Numbered from the stretch's first letter, positions 26,737-37,305 are shown. The stretch: 64,000 nt of DNA from Enterococcus ureilyticus (GCF_001730315.1 NZ_MIKC01000001.1:310001-374000); one strand, 5' to 3'. Translations and numbers: made by a program. The notes: a model not told the origin generated them from the sequence alone.

Positions 26737-26768
26737 GTCTGAGCCATTAAAAATAGCTCAGACTTTTT
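26737..26768 (+). terminator. Terminator of the 8-codon peptide gene
   Basis: GTCTGAGC (26737-26744) pairs perfectly with GCTCAGAC (26756-26763), then TTTTTG. It ends the short plus-strand transcript. The next 400 bp to 27167 hold no recognisable gene apart from the palindrome and terminator listed. Confidence 0.9.
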
Positions 26769-27067
26769 GTCATTTAATCCTATCACTAAAATTTTATTTA
26801 TGCAATATGTACAAAAATAATTCCAAAAAATTGAACCAGTTTTCATTTTTAGACGAATCACACTATGTGACCTCTTTCTCTATTTATGTAAAATCAATCG
26901 ACATCTTTAAACATAATCAATCTAAAAACACAATGCTACTAGCAGTATAAAGAACATTCCCAACAGGATTCCTCTCTGATATGTATGGAATACACCCTTC
27001 CCAACTCCATTTATTTTTTCCTTTTTATTTGAATAGGTAGCAAAAGAATGAATTTATTTCCATGTAA

Positions 27068-27083
27068 CCTCTTTTAAAAGAGG
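27068..27083. repeat. 16-bp perfect palindrome
   Basis: CCTCTTTTAAAAGAGG, followed on the plus strand by CTATTTCATTTTT. It may be a weak terminator, or a protein-binding site. It lies in the gap between the pheromone-like gene and the DUF11 gene terminator. Confidence 0.4.
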
Positions 27084-27097
27084 CTATTTCATTTTTA

Positions 27098-27139
27098 CTA
27101 AAAAAAACAAGGACAAACTTAAAAGTAAGTTCTTCCTTG
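27098..27139 (-). terminator. Terminator after the DUF11 repeat gene
   Basis: CAAGGA (27108-27113) pairs with TCCTTG (27134-27139), with an inner AACTTAC/AAGTT pairing. On the minus strand TTTTTTTT follows. It lies 29 bp after the stop at 27168. Confidence 0.85.
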
Positions 27140-27167
27140 CTCTTTTTCACCAAGTTAATGATAATGG

Positions 27168-30100
27168 TTAATTTTTATTCTTCTTTTTTTGCTCCACATT
27201 TGCCAAGATTACCGTTGCTAACATTGCCAACCCAATAAATACCGCGGCGTTCGATAATACTTCTCCCGCCTCTGGAAGATCTGGTTTTTTCGGAACTTCT
27301 TTTTCTGGTACCACAGGAACTTCTGGTTTGTCTGGCGGATTGATGTGGTCATCCACTACCGCTATATTCTTGATTTGTTGTCCTGCAATGGCTTCCTTAT
27401 TGATTTTAACTTTGAAGATAATTGTACGGGTATTCGTGTCGCTGATTGTTGGATATTCAGCGATTACTTTGCCGTCTTTTACCGTTAAATTTGTTGGTTT
27501 CGGATCGTCGCCTTCCGTTTTTATGCTATTTTCTACATAGGTCAATTCTTTTGGTAGATTGTCTGTGACTGTGACTTGATTCAACAGGCTATTTTCTACT
27601 GTATTGCGGAAACTGATGCGATATTCAAGCTCTTCATCGATTTTAACGGTCTTTTTATTGACTGTTTTCTCGCTTTCTAGTTTCCCTAGCGGTTGTTCTG
27701 GTGTTACGGGTACTTCGGGTTCGTCTGGTGGGTTCGTGTGATCATCGATTTTCGCTTTATTGATGATGGGTTGGCCAACTACTGCTTCTTCGTTGACCGT
27801 CACTTTGAACACGATGGAACGGGTTTTTGTATCACTGATTGTTGGGTATTCAGCGGTTAGTTTGCCGTCTTTTACCGTTAAGCTTGTCGGTTTTGGCTCA
27901 TCGCCCTCACTTTTCACACTGTTTTCTACATAGGTCACGCCTTTTGGTAGGGCATCCGTGACGGTGACTTGGTTTAAAATACCATTAGTGATTTTGTTAC
28001 GGAACGTGATACGGTATTCGATTTCTTCACCGATTTTTGGTGCTTGGTTATTGACTGTTTTCGTACTTTCTAATTCCCCTGGTATTTCCGCTGGTGTCAC
28101 GGGAACTTCTGGCTCATCGGGTGGATTTGTGTGGTCATCGATTTTCGCTTTGTTGATGATTGGTTGTCCAACTACGGCTTCTTCGTTGACCGTCACTTTG
28201 AACACAATGGAACGTGTTTTGGTATCGCTGATTGTTGGGTATTCTGCGACTAGTTTGCCATTTGTCATGGTTAAGCTTGTCGGTTTTGGCTCATCGCCCT
28301 CACTGGTTAAACTACCTTCCACATACGTTAAGCCTTTTGGTAACACATCGGTGACGGTGACTTGGTTTAAAACACCTTTCGCTATTTTGTTATTGAAATT
28401 GATTCGATATTCGATTTCTTCCCCAATTTTCGGTGCTTGGTTATTAACTGTTTTCGTACTTTCTAATTCGCCAGGGGTTTCTACTGGTGTCACTGGGACT
28501 TCTGGTTCATCTGGCGGATTTGTGTGGTCATCGATTTTGGCTTTATTGATGATCGGCTGTCCGATAACGGCTTCTTCGTTGACCGTCACTTTGAATACGA
28601 TCGAACGAATGTTAGTGTCGGTGATTTTCGGGTATTCTGCGACCAACTGGCCATTTGTTATGGTTAAGCTTGTTGGTTTGGGATCAGCGCCTTCACTGGT
28701 CAAGCTGCCTTCTACATATGTTACTCCTTTTGGTAGAGTATCTGTGACCGTAACTTGGTTTAAAACACCATTAGGGATTTTATTGTTGAAATGAATTCGA
28801 TATTCGATTTCATCTCCGATTTTTGGTGATTGATTATTCACCGTTTTCGTACTTTCTAGTTCTCCTGGTGTTTCGACTGGTGTTACAGGTACTTCTGGTT
28901 CGTTCGGTGGATTGGTGTGATCGTCGATTTTGGCTTTGTTTACGATTGGTTCACCGACTTTTGCTTCTTCGTTTACTTTGACTTTAAAGACTATCGAACG
29001 GGTTTTGTTGTCACTGATTTTTGGGTATTCAGCGACTAGTTTGCCATTTTCCACCGTTAAACTTGTCGGTTTGGGTTCATCGCCTTCGCTTGTCAGACTG
29101 CCTTCTACGTACGTTACGCCTTTTGGTAGCGTGTCGGTCACGGTGACTTGGTTTATGACACCATTTGTAACGTTGTTGCGGAAGGTAATGCGGTATTCGA
29201 TCTCATCACCGATTTTTGGTGCTTGATTGTTTACTGATTTTGTCACGTCCAATTGTCCAGGTGTTTCGACTGGGACAACTGGGATTTCAGGCTCATCGGG
29301 CGGATTGACATGATCATCTACGGTGATTTTATTCACGATTTTTTGCCCGACGATGGCTTCTTCGTTGACTTTGACTTTAAAGACAATCGTACGTACTGTT
29401 GTGTCTTGGATTTTTGGGTATTCCGCAATGACTTTACCATTCGCCATCGTTAAACTTGTTGGCTGCGGATCAGCACCTTCGCTGGTTAAGCTGCCTTCTA
29501 CATAGGTCATGCCTTTTGGTAAATTATCTGTAACCGTCACTTGATTCAAGACGCCATTGGTGATTTTATTACGGAAAGACAAGCGATATTCCACTTCGTC
29601 CCCAATTTTCGGTGATTGGTTATTTACCGATTTAGTGCTTTCTAATTCACCGGGCGTTTCGACTGGTGTGACGGGCACTTCTGGTTCATCTGGTGGATTG
29701 GTGTGATCATCGATGATCGCTTGATTGACGATTGGTTGTCCGACTACCGCTTCTTCGTTCACGCGGACTTTGAACACAACAGAGCGGACGGTATTGTCGT
29801 CGATTTTTGGGTATTCAGCGGTCATTTTGCCATTTTCCATGATCAAGCTTGTTGGCATCGGATCAGCGCCTTCACTGGTTAGGCTACCTTCTACATAGGT
29901 CAACCCTTTTGGTAAGGTGTCGGTCACAGTGACTTGATCAATTACACCATTTGTGACTTTGTTACGGAAACTAATACGATATTCGATTTCATCTCCGATT
30001 TTTGGTGCTTGATGATTGACTGATTTCGTTACGTCTAATTGTCCCGGTGTGACAACGGGTGTGACGGGCACTTCTGGTTCGTCAGGCGGATTCGTATGAT

Positions 30101-33100
30101 CATCAATTTTCGCTTGATTGACGATCGGTTGTCCGACTACCGCTTCCGCATTTACGGTGACTTTGAAACTAATCGTTCGTATGGTTGTATCCTTGATTTC
30201 AGGATATTCAGCGACAAGTTGGCCATTTTCCATCGTTAAGCTTGTAGGTTGTGGATCAGCGCCTTCACTGGTCAAACTTCCGTCTACATAGGTCAAGCCT
30301 TTTGGTAAGGTATCAGTCACGGTGACTTGGTTTAGGACACCGTTTGTGATTTTATTACGGAACGTGATGCGATACTCGATTTCGTCACCGATTTTCGGTG
30401 CTTGATTATTCACTGATTTGCTACTTTCCAATTCGCCTGGTGTGATGACTGGCACGATCGGCACTTCGGGTTCATCGGGCGGATTGGTGTGATCATCAAT
30501 TTTGGCTTTATTGACGATTGCTTCGCCAATTTTTGCTTCATCGTTGACCTTGACTTTGAAAATGATCGAACGAATTTTGGTGTCACTGATCTTTCCGTAT
30601 TCAGCAGTCAATTGACCATTTTCCATGGTTAAGCTTGTTGGCTTTGGATCGTCTCCTTCACTGGTCAAGCTACCTTCTACATAGGTTACGCCTTTTGGCA
30701 AAGTATCCGTTACGGTAACTTGGTTTAAAACACCGTTCGTGATTTTATTTCGGAATGTGATACGGTATTCGACTTCGTCACCAATTTTTGGTGCTTGATC
30801 ATTGACGGATTTGGTGACATCTAAGCGTCCAGGTGTTTCAACAGGTGTTACTGGAATTTCTGGTTCATCGGGCGGATTGACATGGTCATCTACAGTTATC
30901 TTGTTTACGATTTTTTGTCCAACAATAGCTTCTTCATTGACTTTGACTTTAAAGACAATGGTTCGTACTGTTGTATCTTGAATTTTTGGGTACTCTGCAA
31001 CGACTTTGCCGTCAGTCATGGTTAGACTTGTCGGTTTCGGGTCAGCGCCTTCGCTGGTTAAGCTGCCTTCTACATAGGTCATGCCTTTTGGTAAAGTATC
31101 CGTCACTGTGACTTGATTTAAGACACCATTCGAAATTTTATTACGAAAAGACAAACGATATTCGACTTCATCCCCAATTTTCGGCGATTGATTGTTGACG
31201 GATTTGGTACTTTCTAATTCTCCTGGTGTTTCTATTGGTGTCACTGGGACTTCTGGTTCATCTGGCGGATTCGTGTGATCATCGATCGTTGCTTTATTGA
31301 TGATCGGTTGTTCGATTACTGCTTCTTCATCGACACGAACTTTAAAGGAAATGGTACGGGTTTCGGTATCGGCGATTTTTGGGTATTCAGCGGTTACTTG
31401 ACCATTTACAACCGTTAATGTGGTTGGTTTTGGATCAGGCCCTGCACTTGTAACGCTGTCTTCAATATACGTTAAGCCTTTTGGTAAGGTATCGGTCACG
31501 GTTACTTGGTTTAAAATACCCTTTGGTACGGTGTTTTTGAATTGAATCGTGTATTCTATTTCGTCGCCGATTTTTGGCGATTGATTGTTGACGGATTTTG
31601 AGCTTTCTAGTTTGCCGACCAGTTCTTCTGGGGCGATTTTTACCTCTACGATATTGGATGTGTTCTCGATCATCGTATTTGTGGCAGAATCTACCCCTTG
31701 GAATGTGGCACTATTTGGAATCAGTTCTTCTCCTTTGGCTGTATCATTGATTTTTGCTTGAAATTCGTAGACTGTTTCCGCGATCGTTCCTTTGTAGCTA
31801 CCGCCTTGTGTGCCGTTGGCGCCCTCTCCTACACGAAACGTGATTGCACGATCGGTTGCTGTGTATTCCCCTTGGTCATCGCCTGTGGCATCTGTTTTAT
31901 TGCCAGCATTTGGACCACTTACGATGGATAAGCTGTCGGGTACATAATCTAAACGGCTATCTAATTGGTCTTTAGAAAGACTGTTGACCGCTTCTGTGTT
32001 TTCTTTGGTATTTTTGAGATGGACACGATAGGTTACGGTATCCCCGATTTTATACGTTTCTTTTGGATTTATAATTTCTTTGGTGACTTCAAGTTCGGGT
32101 GTTTCCGCATTGATTGAAAAACCGATCGCGTTGGTTGAATAATCATCACCGCTACTGGTTGTTTTAAAGTTAATTTGTTTCTGACTGTTAGTGATAATCC
32201 CTTCTGGTAAGGTCAAACGATCGACATCGATATCTAAAAAGTTTGGAAAGCCAGGATTAAATTGACCCGGATATTTATCCACCATGTGTTGATCGTTATC
32301 TGAAACGGTTCCGTTCATGACATTACCGACTGGGTTGATTGTATTGCTGATATTGACCCAAGTTCCTGCACTATTTTGGATTTGGGCATTGTCACCTGTG
32401 AAAAATTTATCGCCTTGAACGGTAAACCACGTCACGATTGGGTTTAATTTTCCTTGTTTAGAGGTTAAAAAGTCTTTCATGACAAATTCATTGTTGGTTC
32501 CAGCTTTGTTCCCTCTAGCGCCATAATAGACATTGAAGGCACGGGATCGTTTGGCTTGGTCTTTGGTCACGATAAATAAACTCCAACCACTGAAGTTGAA
32601 ACTTTGAAATTTGCCTTGTAGGAAATCGGTCATCGGAATATCTGCTAATGTGTACGCGCCAGTCGCACTTTTATCTCCTTGAAGAATCGAGGTCACATCT
32701 GCAAAGTTAGAAAAGCCCGTATTATTAAACCCGAAACCTTGCCCAGGATTGGTAGTGTCTTGGTCAATTCGATGATATTTTTGTGGCGCAACACGGGTTA
32801 CTGTTCCATTTGGCGTGGTTAATTGAACGGGGGCGCTGATTTCATCATCGGTCATATTCGTCGCTGTAGCTGGGCCTTTAAAACGGGATGCACTCCAAAA
32901 TAAGCCTGCCCATGCGACTTCTTTGGCACCATCTAAATCGATGTAGGCTTTACTTGAGTTATAGGTCGTTGGATCGCCATCGACATCCGCAAATTTCAAC
33001 TGAAAATTATTGATTGCTTGACCACTACTTGGGGCTCTGGTATTCAAAAAAGCGCTCGCTGTCGCTTCGTTTACAGGGGTTAAGTTGGTATTTCCTGTAG

Positions 33101-33857
33101 AGAATAATTCTCCTTTGTGGATGCTTTTATAAATTGGTTTATCAAAGCCGCGGCCTGGCGTTGGCGCAATTCTTGGTCCGATTGCTTGGGCTCTCGGTGC
33201 GGCTTGATTGTTTTCTTTTGAGGTCGTTGCTGCTGAGTCTTCTGGTGCAGCAGTTGTTGGCTCTTCTGATTGAGATTCTGCTACTTCTGTGTCAGCTTCT
33301 TTTTCTTGCAGTGATGTACTGCTCGTTTCTTGTTCGCTTTCTGGCAGTGTTAGGGTGATAACTCCCACTTTTTCATCTGCCTGATTTATTTCAACAGCAA
33401 ACTGCTGGATTGATTCGTCTGTTTGCTCGGCACTGATTGTCAGATGTTTCGTGGTATGAGGTTGGATCGTGGTGATGGTTAGTTCTGTCCCCTCATCTTG
33501 GTTTTCTTTTTGGTCAAACTGGATCGATTGATCGTCGGGCGCCACCAGTTTGTCTTCGCTTTTTAAGGTTGCTGCGTCGAATTTTACTGGTGTGTCCTTT
33601 TGGTTCTTTTGTTTTAGAACTACGTGATCGATTGGTTGATCCCTTTTGTTCGTTACTTCGTAGTTTACGTCGATTAATTTGTTGTTCGTTTCATTTTTCT
33701 TGGTGTCAGCTTTGATATATAAGGATTCTGAGTTGAAGATATTCTCTTCTGGTTTGGTCAGTCCTTAGGCAAACACAATGGCGGCGGGTAACAAGTTGGC
33801 AATTACCAACATCAAAACGGCTAAATAATTCAGGGAAATTTTGTACACTTTATTCAT
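27168..33857 (-). pseudogene. Giant DUF11-repeat wall-anchored protein, interrupted by a stop in the signal peptide
   Basis: The frame opens at an ATG at 33857 behind AGGAGGTAAG with a classic signal peptide (MNKVYKISLNYLAVLMLV, ending VFA). Codon 31 is a TAA (33767-33765), then the same frame runs open for about 2,200 residues. After a Gln/Glu/Ser-rich region there is an adhesin-like domain (about residues 230-560 of the whole). Next come twelve DUF11 domains, the last eleven about 130 residues each and nearly identical (KSVNNQSPKIGDEIEY, TVTDTLPKG, DDHTNPPDEPEVPVTP). The end is LPEAGE, a membrane segment and a Lys-rich tail, a sortase substrate. The stop should block export unless suppressed, corrected by slippage, or a sequence error. 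A GTG at 33545 has no ribosome binding site. Confidence 0.85.
27300..31640 (-). repeat. Tandem 390-bp repeats encoding eleven DUF11 domains
   Basis: Eleven consecutive units of about 390 bp, each starting near a Pro-Gly-x-Leu-(Glu/Asp) hinge and containing KIGDE(I/V)EYR and GSLTSEG. Units alternate between ELEST and (R/Q)LDVT versions, suggesting duplication in pairs. Near-identical direct repeats of this length favour copy-number change by recombination and assembly errors. Confidence 0.8.
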
Positions 33858-34150
33858 TTATATCTTACCTCCTATACTTTTACTATAGTATGGCTAAATA
33901 AATAATTCAAAGATATCGGGTTGGAACATTAGTTTTTTCTCATAGCTGGAGTTCGGGCTTTTTTGGGTGAATATTGGTTGAAGAGGAAAAAGTTTTTTTG
34001 TTATTTTATCTTATATATAAGGGCGCTGTTTTTGGTGTTATTTAATGGGTGGAAATGCCGAATTTCGTTGCGGTGGGTGGTGTCTTTCGGTATAATAAAA
34101 TGTGTAGGATAGAAATAAGAATCGAGATTGGGATAAACGGTGGTACAAAA

Positions 34151-34225
34151 ACAGCTCCTTCGGAAATAAGCTGAAATTCACAAAAAATTGAAGAACATTT
34201 TTCGTGAATTCCCTCTTATTGCTGT
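34151..34225. repeat. 75-bp imperfect long hairpin
   Basis: Nested arms ACAGC/GCTGT, AATAAG/CTTATT, TTCAC/GTGAA and AAAAA/TTTTT form one long stem with small bulges. No gene borders it within 250 bp. It looks like an intergenic repeat element or a processed RNA hairpin. The 33858-35078 stretch has no convincing protein gene; it holds this hairpin, the two RNA-like copies and two terminators. Confidence 0.45.
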
Positions 34226-34326
34226 AAAACACAACGAAAAATAAGTTGATGTTGCACAGTACCTACTTGGTTCTCGGAGCTAGACGTTTTCTCCCCAACC
34301 TCTGTTCAAAAAGATAAATAAAAATT

Positions 34327-34443
34327 GGCACTTCAATCGTTCGGCGGCAACCTTACGATCGAAGCCTTGTTAAGACTTTAAGAGCAAGTCCAAACAAGTT
34401 GCCAATAGTGCTAGCAACATGTACTAGCTTCTTTATTGTACCT
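34327..34443 (-). ncRNA. Structured RNA-like element, copy 1
   Basis: On the minus strand, a TACAAT -10-like box with a conserved CTAGAA about 24 bp before it is followed by a hairpin (GCTAGTA/TGCTAGC). Next come TTGGCAACTTG and a terminator-like stem built from GGCTTC and GAAGTGCC arms, then ATTTTTATTT. Copy 2 at 34628-34743 shares the same order with base changes that keep pairing. GGCAAC in the middle can pair with GTTGCC in the terminator loop. It resembles a small regulatory RNA; the class is not recognised. Confidence 0.5.
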
Positions 34444-34524
34444 AAAATAGGGTGAGATTTCTAGCGAATCTTTGCTTTTTCTGGGTGTGATTGGTTGTTG
34501 TGTATATGGAATTAGGCTATTGTC

Positions 34525-34560
34525 GACGGTATTGGGCATCTGCTCAATGCCGTTTTTTTC
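34525..34560 (+). terminator. Plus-strand terminator in the first RNA unit
   Basis: ACGGTATTG (34526-34534) pairs with CAATGCCGT (34545-34553), then TTTTTT. It lies about 85 bp right of RNA copy 1, and a similar hairpin occupies the same place after copy 2. Its transcript is not identified. Confidence 0.7.
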
Positions 34561-34627
34561 TGTCCTACGAGTACGTTTGAAGGGAGGGACGTTTTAAGAA
34601 TCGATGAAAAACTGGATAAAACAAAAA

Positions 34628-34743
34628 GGCACTTCACCGTTTGGCGGCAACCGAACGATGAAGCCTTGCATAGAAAGTTAAGAGCCAATCTATACAAGTT
34701 GCCAATTTGCTAGCACCGAAGCACTAGCTTCTTTATTGTACCT
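34628..34743 (-). ncRNA. Structured RNA-like element, copy 2
   Basis: Same layout as copy 1: -10-like TACAAT, then GCTAGTGC-TTCG-GTGCTAGC (a stem with a UUCG loop), TTGGCAACTTG, and a terminator stem with GGCTTCATCG and CGGTGAAGTGCC arms followed by TTTTTGTTTT. Differences from copy 1 change both sides of stems or use G-U pairs. The two units are spaced about 300 bp and look like a tandem duplication. Confidence 0.5.
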
Positions 34744-34836
34744 AATTTTCTTTTGAAATTCTAGTTGGTTTTGTTAATTTCTTGGGATTAAGGGTGGTTT
34801 AGGAGTGAATTGTGGGGTTGGTTTGGCTGATTGATG

Positions 34837-34868
34837 ACGGTATTGACAGGTTCGGTATCGTTTTTTGT
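34837..34868 (+). terminator. Plus-strand terminator in the second RNA unit
   Basis: ACGGTAT (34837-34843) pairs with GTATCGT (34855-34861; one G-U pair in each of two places), then TTTTTTG. It sits about 94 bp right of RNA copy 2, parallel to 34525-34560. Confidence 0.6.
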
Positions 34869-35078
34869 TTTACTCTGGGAGAAGGCGTTATGAATACAGC
34901 AAGGCTTTGAAAGTCGTTTGTAGCGCTGGGTTATGGGTTTGCCTCGTCAATGTGCAGATAGAACGGTCACTGAATCCAGAAATTTAGTGAAAAAATTGGT
35001 GGGAGAAGTTGGATTTGGGCTTGGTTTCGTTTGGCGCTTATCGGCTTTTCTCCGCCTTATTTGAAGTAGATCAGGAGA

Positions 35079-35387
35079 ATGGATAAACAAGGACAGAATT
35101 TAAAGGCGGTTACGTATCAGGATATTATTGAGTTGCGGGATTTTATGGAAAAGATGGCTTCTTGGCAGGAGCCTTTGGCGATTTTGGATCATTTTTTTCA
35201 GTTTCGGTCTGGGCCGATTAATAAGAAACGGATTGTGAAGGAGTATTATGCGCGGGCGCAGATGTTTCATGCTTTTTATGAGGATTATAATCGGTTGATT
35301 GAGTTGGGGGATGAATTGGTGATGGAGATGGTTAGGGCTGAGAAGGTTGAGACTGGGTTTGAGATTAGGAAAATGGATTTGGAATAG
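35079..35387 (+). CDS. Hypothetical 102-residue helical protein
   Basis: A soluble, helical, charged protein with VTYQDIIELRDFMEKMASW, KKRIVKEYYARAQMFHAFY and EMVRAEKVETGFEIRKMD. The family is not recognised. AGGAG lies only one base before the ATG, so initiation is unclear. Codon choice (many GAG, TTG, GCG, GGG) differs from the A-rich neighbours and follows the G-rich bias of the 33,900-35,400 stretch. The arrangement is compatible with a phage- or transposon-derived small gene, but that is inference. Confidence 0.55.
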   Translation: MDKQGQNLKAVTYQDIIELRDFMEKMASWQEPLAILDHFFQFRSGPINKKRIVKEYYARAQMFHAFYEDYNRLIELGDELVMEMVRAEKVETGFEIRKMDLE

Positions 35388-35404
35388 ATTGCGTATGTTA
35401 TAAA

Positions 35405-35429
35405 AGAGGATGGAGATGATCCATCCTCT
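35405..35429. terminator. Hairpin after the 102-residue gene
   Basis: AGAGGATGG pairs with CCATCCTCT around a 7-nt loop. The T-run is better on the minus strand (CTCTTTTAT) than on plus (GAAAAGTTATTTTT), so it may serve both directions. Confidence 0.55.
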
Positions 35430-35649
35430 GAAAAGTTATTTTTGTTTTGTGAAATTGTACGTTTCTAATGGAACAGCTTTCATCTTACTAACCATACATA
35501 AGAATAATACTTTTAAAAATGCTGACAATAAATTTATTGAATTATACAAGAAAAAAGTTATAATTAGAACGTACGTTCCGTATTCCGACTACCTAGTTAC
35601 TTTTTTGATAATTATAAGTTATAATACTTAAATGATAAGGGGAGATATT

Positions 35650-37194
35650 ATGCCGTATGTTATAGATTTATTTTGTGGTGCTGGGGGTTTTAGCGAAGGA
35701 ATCATTCAGGCTGGCTTTGATATTGTTTTTTCTAGCGATAAAAGTTCTGAAGTCATGACAACATATAAAAACCGACACCAACAACTTGGTCTTATTGAAG
35801 GTGAGAATACTCATTTCGAGTTAGCCGATATAAGACAATTAACTGGTGACAATATATTTAAAGAAATAAACAAACTGAAAAAATATAAAAACATGAACTT
35901 TAAACGTGGTGATATTGATGTAACATTTGGAGGTCCGCCATGTCAAGGTTTTAGTAGAGCTGGTAAAAGAGATTCTAGTGATCCTAGAAACATGCTATTT
36001 CACGAGTACTTAAGAATTATTCACGATGTTTATCCAAAATATGTTGTTATGGAAAATGTTGAAGGTTTTATGGATATGCAAATGTTAGATTTTCCGAGTG
36101 TTTTATCCAAAAACAAAATCTATGAAGGACAAAGATTAGCTAAAGACATTTTAGAAACTGAACTAAAAGGTTTAGGATACAATATGTTAGAGCCTAAACT
36201 TCTAAATGCTTCAGATTATGGAGTTCCGCAAAATCGAAAAAGAGCCGTATTCTTAGCTTGGCGTGAAGGCATGAAAGAGCCTAAATATCCGACAAAAATC
36301 AACCAAAAAGTTACTGTGAAAGAAGCCTTATCTGGCATCATGAACAACTATAGATCTGAATATGCAAGACAGTCTAAATTCGGTAGAACGCCAAATACCA
36401 TTGGTAATTATATTTCAGCAACTAGAATAAACAATCAAGAATTGTCAACTCACACCAAAAGTGTAATTCAGCGATTCTCTATATACAATCAAGGAGAATC
36501 GACCCGGATAGCTAGTGAAAGATTAAAGCAAACAGGATTGGATTTACTAAACGACTATCCAGAACTTTTTTTTGAGACTCTTTTTAACGTTAATAAGTCA
36601 TCCAACATGTTAATAATTGAAGATATCTTACAAGAACTTGAAATTTCACTTGAAAATTCAAAAAAAGAAAGATGGCTGGGTGATACTAATAAAGTTCTAA
36701 GTATTTTATTTATGGCTAAACCAAAAGAAGAAATATATCACATATATTTTTCCAAACTAAAAAATCGTATAAATTCTAGTGAAGAAACTACACAAAAATT
36801 TCTTAATATGTGTCATAGTAGGTTAAATTGTAAAATTAGCTTAAGCCAGCTTTCTAACGCATGCATAAGTGGCTCTGGATTGACTGATGATATTTTAGAA
36901 GCTCTGTTTACAAAGAAAAATAGTAGGAAACGTCTTGATTCTCTTGGTCAAGCCCCTACAATGGTTACTTTACCAGATGATTTTATTCATCCTTTTGAAA
37001 ATAGAATTTTGACAGTTAGAGAAATGGCTAGACTTCAGTCTTTTGATGATAGTTTTGAATTTTTGGGAAAAAGAACTACTGGAGGAGATAAAAGAAAACA
37101 AGAAGTGCCACAATATACACAAGTAGGAAATGCTGTTCCTCCTCTTATGGCTAAAGCAATTGCTTCCTCTATCATGAACTCACTTTACACATAA
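35650..37194 (+). CDS. DNA (cytosine-5-)-methyltransferase
   Basis: A protein of about 514 residues starting MPYVIDLFCGAGGFSEG (motif I, AdoMet binding). Motif IV is GGPPCQGFSRAG with the catalytic Cys near residue 98. Motif VI is ENVEGF near 135, motif VIII lies near PQNRKRAVFL, and motif X is GNAVPPLMAKAIA at the C-terminus. A long variable region between VIII and IX should be the target-recognition domain. The length is above the usual 330-450. The start at 35650 has AAGGGGAG upstream. It faces a three-gene minus-strand cluster including a nuclease, so it is probably the protective half of a restriction-modification system. The target sequence is unknown. Confidence 0.92.
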   Translation: MPYVIDLFCGAGGFSEGIIQAGFDIVFSSDKSSEVMTTYKNRHQQLGLIEGENTHFELADIRQLTGDNIFKEINKLKKYKNMNFKRGDIDVTFGGPPCQGFSRAGKRDSSDPRNMLFHEYLRIIHDVYPKYVVMENVEGFMDMQMLDFPSVLSKNKIYEGQRLAKDILETELKGLGYNMLEPKLLNASDYGVPQNRKRAVFLAWREGMKEPKYPTKINQKVTVKEALSGIMNNYRSEYARQSKFGRTPNTIGNYISATRINNQELSTHTKSVIQRFSIYNQGESTRIASERLKQTGLDLLNDYPELFFETLFNVNKSSNMLIIEDILQELEISLENSKKERWLGDTNKVLSILFMAKPKEEIYHIYFSKLKNRINSSEETTQKFLNMCHSRLNCKISLSQLSNACISGSGLTDDILEALFTKKNSRKRLDSLGQAPTMVTLPDDFIHPFENRILTVREMARLQSFDDSFEFLGKRTTGGDKRKQEVPQYTQVGNAVPPLMAKAIASSIMNSLYT

Positions 37195-37224
37195 TTAAAT
37201 TATTTTTGTGAGTAAAAAAGATAG

Positions 37225-37280
37225 CAATTCGTCTCTTGATTTAAACTATACATTCTAAGTAAAAATCAAGAGATGAATTG
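37225..37280. terminator. Bidirectional terminator between methyltransferase and nuclease genes
   Basis: Bases 37225-37242 pair with 37263-37280 (18 bp, one G-U pair), including GTCTCTTGATTT and AAATCAAGAGAT. It lies between the convergent gene ends and can serve both. Confidence 0.7.
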
Positions 37281-37305
37281 AATTATTTATAGATTTTTTA
37301 CCTAA

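Noticed and set aside
27300-31640. Regular direct repeats that could suggest a CRISPR array
   Set aside because: Units are about 390 bp, coding and in frame, with no short repeat-spacer pattern.
27328-33358. Several long open frames on the plus strand opposite the DUF11 gene
   Set aside because: They repeat with the 390-bp units and are antisense shadows of the repeats; no ribosome binding sites or protein-like composition.
34512-34697. 61-codon minus-strand frame in the RNA-unit region
   Set aside because: It crosses the conserved RNA-like element and is not preserved in the other copy.
34327-34743. Fst-type toxin gene beside the RNA-like units
   Set aside because: Neither strand shows a short membrane peptide of the Fst kind with a ribosome binding site; only the RNA part resembles such loci.
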